Source: Meloidogyne chitwoodi
Taxonomy: Eukaryota; Nematoda; Chromadorea; Rhabditida; Meloidogynidae
Direction: 5' to 3'
Length of the DNA stretch: 64,000 bases
Assembly (NCBI GenBank): GCA_015183035.1
Contig: JACZZP010000006.1
Span: forward strand, 2,294,001 to 2,358,000
Shown here: positions 62,518 through 64,000 of the stretch, piece by piece
How the letters are laid out: the number at the start of each line of letters is the position of its first letter
Numbering within the stretch: position 1 is the first letter of the stretch
The notes under the pieces: generated by a model
Seen by the model: the letters and a program-made list of their open reading frames with translations, nothing else
Database searches by the model: none
What the model was told of the DNA's origin: nothing
Program-made: the position numbers and the translations under genes

Positions 62518-64000
62518 TTAAAGAATAAAACTACTAACCAGTATTAAAAATAAAATATAAAAAGAAGAAAAAATAAAAATTAAAGAAGAAGAGGATAACC
62601 TAATTCCTGAATTTACACCACCATTAATATTACTAAAACTTAAATTTGTTTCTTCTCTTGTATTATTTAATGTTTGATTTTGTTGTTGTGTAATAGTAGT
62701 AATATTAGGTTGATTATTATTTCCTCCAACATCAGGTAAATTTGGAGGTTCATTGCTAATTACTTCTTTTGCTACAGCATTTGGATTCATTTCTAAATCA
62801 TTTTTAAATTCTATACGATCACCAAAGGTTGTTAGCAAGTCGAGGATTACTCCGTTTGTCCATCCAAAACCAGCCTTTAAAAACAATAATTATTTTTGAG
62901 ATTAATCTTAACTTCTTTTTGTTATTAAATAATTTTTGAGATCAGTCTTAACTTTTTTTAAATTAAGGTTTGAGATCAATCTTAACTTTTTTATTATTAA
63001 ATAATTTTTGAGATCAATCTTAACTTTTTTTAAATTAAGGTTGAGATCAATCTTAACTTTTTTATTATTAAAAAATTTTTGAGATCAATCTTAACTTTTT
63101 TAAATTAAATTAATTTACCTGAACTTGATATTCTCCTCCAACTCCTTTATTTGGTTTAAACTTATTTACTTCATATTTCTCCCACATCTTTCCTTTTGGA
63201 CTATCATTGCGATAAACTCGATAATTGCTTAATACCCATTTTGTGGCTAACCAAAAAGCTTTTTTCTGCATTCTATTTTTAAAAATAGGAGTTTTATTTA
63301 TTAAATTTTAAAAAAATGAACAAACAATTTATTGTCAGACCGTCTAAGACCTTCAATAATCATGTGATTAAGTGGAGGCCATCCATTAGGATAATCCCAT
63401 TGTTGATGGCTATTTATCATACTTTAAAATAAAAATATTATTATTTTTATTTTCGGAGATGTTTGATACCTTGTTGGAATGCCACCCGGCTCTTTAAAAA
63501 CACCAGCTTTTTCCATTGTACGAAATATTCGTTCCGATTGCTGCAAATCGATGGAATGATAACATCGAGTGAATAGTGGAATAGCAATTGTAGCATAAAA
63601 ATTTTTGTTATGATCCTTCTTTCTAATATTGTAATCGTACCACCCAGCTGTTTCACGGTCATGTTGCACAAAAAATACTTTTTGGAAATTTTCACGAAAT
63701 TCGTAATGTTTTGTGTGATATTCGAAGGCTTTGGAATTGTTTTCTGAAAAAATTGGATTAATTGTTTTATCAAAATTTTTTTTGAAAATTTTACCCAATT
63801 GTAAATATAAATGAGAGAGTATTTCATAATTTCCACAAATATAAGCATTAAGATCTACAGGAATAATATTTGTTGTTTCAATTTCAAGAAGATTAGGCTT
63901 TTCTGGATGTTTCATCCATCTACTGCTAAAATCCCAACCAGATTCTGCTGCAGAGGCTAAATCTCTCCATATTTGTCTTTTATCTTCTACTTTTGTTTTT
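62518..64000 (-). CDS. Trehalase (GH37), membrane-tethered, N-terminal part outside window
   Basis: Hydrolyses trehalose to glucose, probably outside the cell. Visible exons: about 64000-63424 ([64 protein letters not shown]), about 63419-63331 ([27 protein letters not shown]), about 63272-63119 ([33 protein letters not shown]) and 62879-62518 ([14 protein letters not shown], then an Asn/Gln-rich stalk). [19 protein letters not shown] (family signature 2 QWDxPxGWAP, with Pro for Ala) and GFGWTNG are catalytic-domain landmarks. The C-terminal [20 protein letters not shown] is hydrophobic to the end, which suggests a GPI anchor or a tail anchor. Signature 1 and the signal peptide would lie beyond base 64000. 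The gene sits on the strand opposite SPTLC1 and may be nested in its intron. Confidence 0.93.
62890..63112. repeat. Tandem repeat in last trehalase intron
   Basis: Five copies of tttgagatcaatcttaactt plus variable A/T filler of about 15-35 bases, some with ttattattaaataa and some with tttaaattaagg. The array occupies nearly the whole intron between the GGEYQVQ and AGFGWTNG exons. Confidence 0.85.

Overview
The window looks like nuclear DNA of a plant-parasitic nematode, most likely a root-knot nematode (Meloidogyne) or close relative. The DNA is very AT-rich. Every gene is cut by many short introns with AT-rich interiors and GT...AG ends. Polypyrimidine-AG acceptors sit just in front of several start codons, as expected for spliced-leader trans-splicing. 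The conserved proteins are animal and nematode types. The genus is an inference; the nematode assignment is firm. All gene models were joined by eye from homology, splice signals and reading phase.

Layout. 1-3359 (+): end of glucosidase I. 4735-7055 (-): an intron-bearing glycosyltransferase of bacterial type, the best candidate for horizontal transfer. 10058-12477 (-): an SR-rich protein. 12786-14649 (-): deoxycytidylate deaminase whose reading frame continues upstream into a BED zinc finger. 15769-18742 (+): an LRR membrane protein. 18853-21301 (-): a glutamate transporter. 22802-33259 (-): PHAF1/UPF0183, whose 8.6 kb intron carries a second LRR receptor gene (28688-31687, +) and a long hairpin repeat. 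33505-34284 (-): the NEDD8 E2 UBE2F. 34625-35033 (+): LSm7. 35280-39064 (+): three tandem RRM genes with an F-box/LRR-like gene between copies 1 and 2. 41426-49314 (+): a plasma-membrane Ca2+ ATPase. 50393-52900 (-): a third LRR membrane protein. 54926-56598 (+): a Pitx/UNC-30 homeobox gene. 57216-59318 (-): CNOT2 fused in frame to the C-terminal domain of CNOT11. 59661-60461 (+): a UBE2E-like E2. 60598-62019 (+): the first part of serine palmitoyltransferase subunit 1. 62518-64000 (-): a membrane-tethered trehalase running off the window.

Many genes are housekeeping: ER glycoprotein trimming, sphingolipid synthesis, mRNA decay and splicing, ubiquitin/NEDD8 conjugation, autophagy and Ca2+ export. 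Three separate extracellular LRR transmembrane proteins of the type used in nematode apical matrix and egg or epithelial surfaces lie within 37 kb. Several same-strand neighbours are 140-310 bp apart, each with an acceptor before the downstream ATG, so they may be operons (dCMP deaminase/SR protein, UBE2F/PHAF1, LSm7/RRM, UBE2E/SPTLC1).

The non-coding DNA holds small non-autonomous transposons (a pogo/Tigger-like family with at least eight copies, one hAT-like, one TA-flanked element), tRNA-derived SINE-like sequences, minisatellites and a roughly 435 bp hairpin. The most unusual points are the bacterial-type glycosyltransferase, the CNOT2-CNOT11 fusion and the BED finger-dCMP deaminase fusion.
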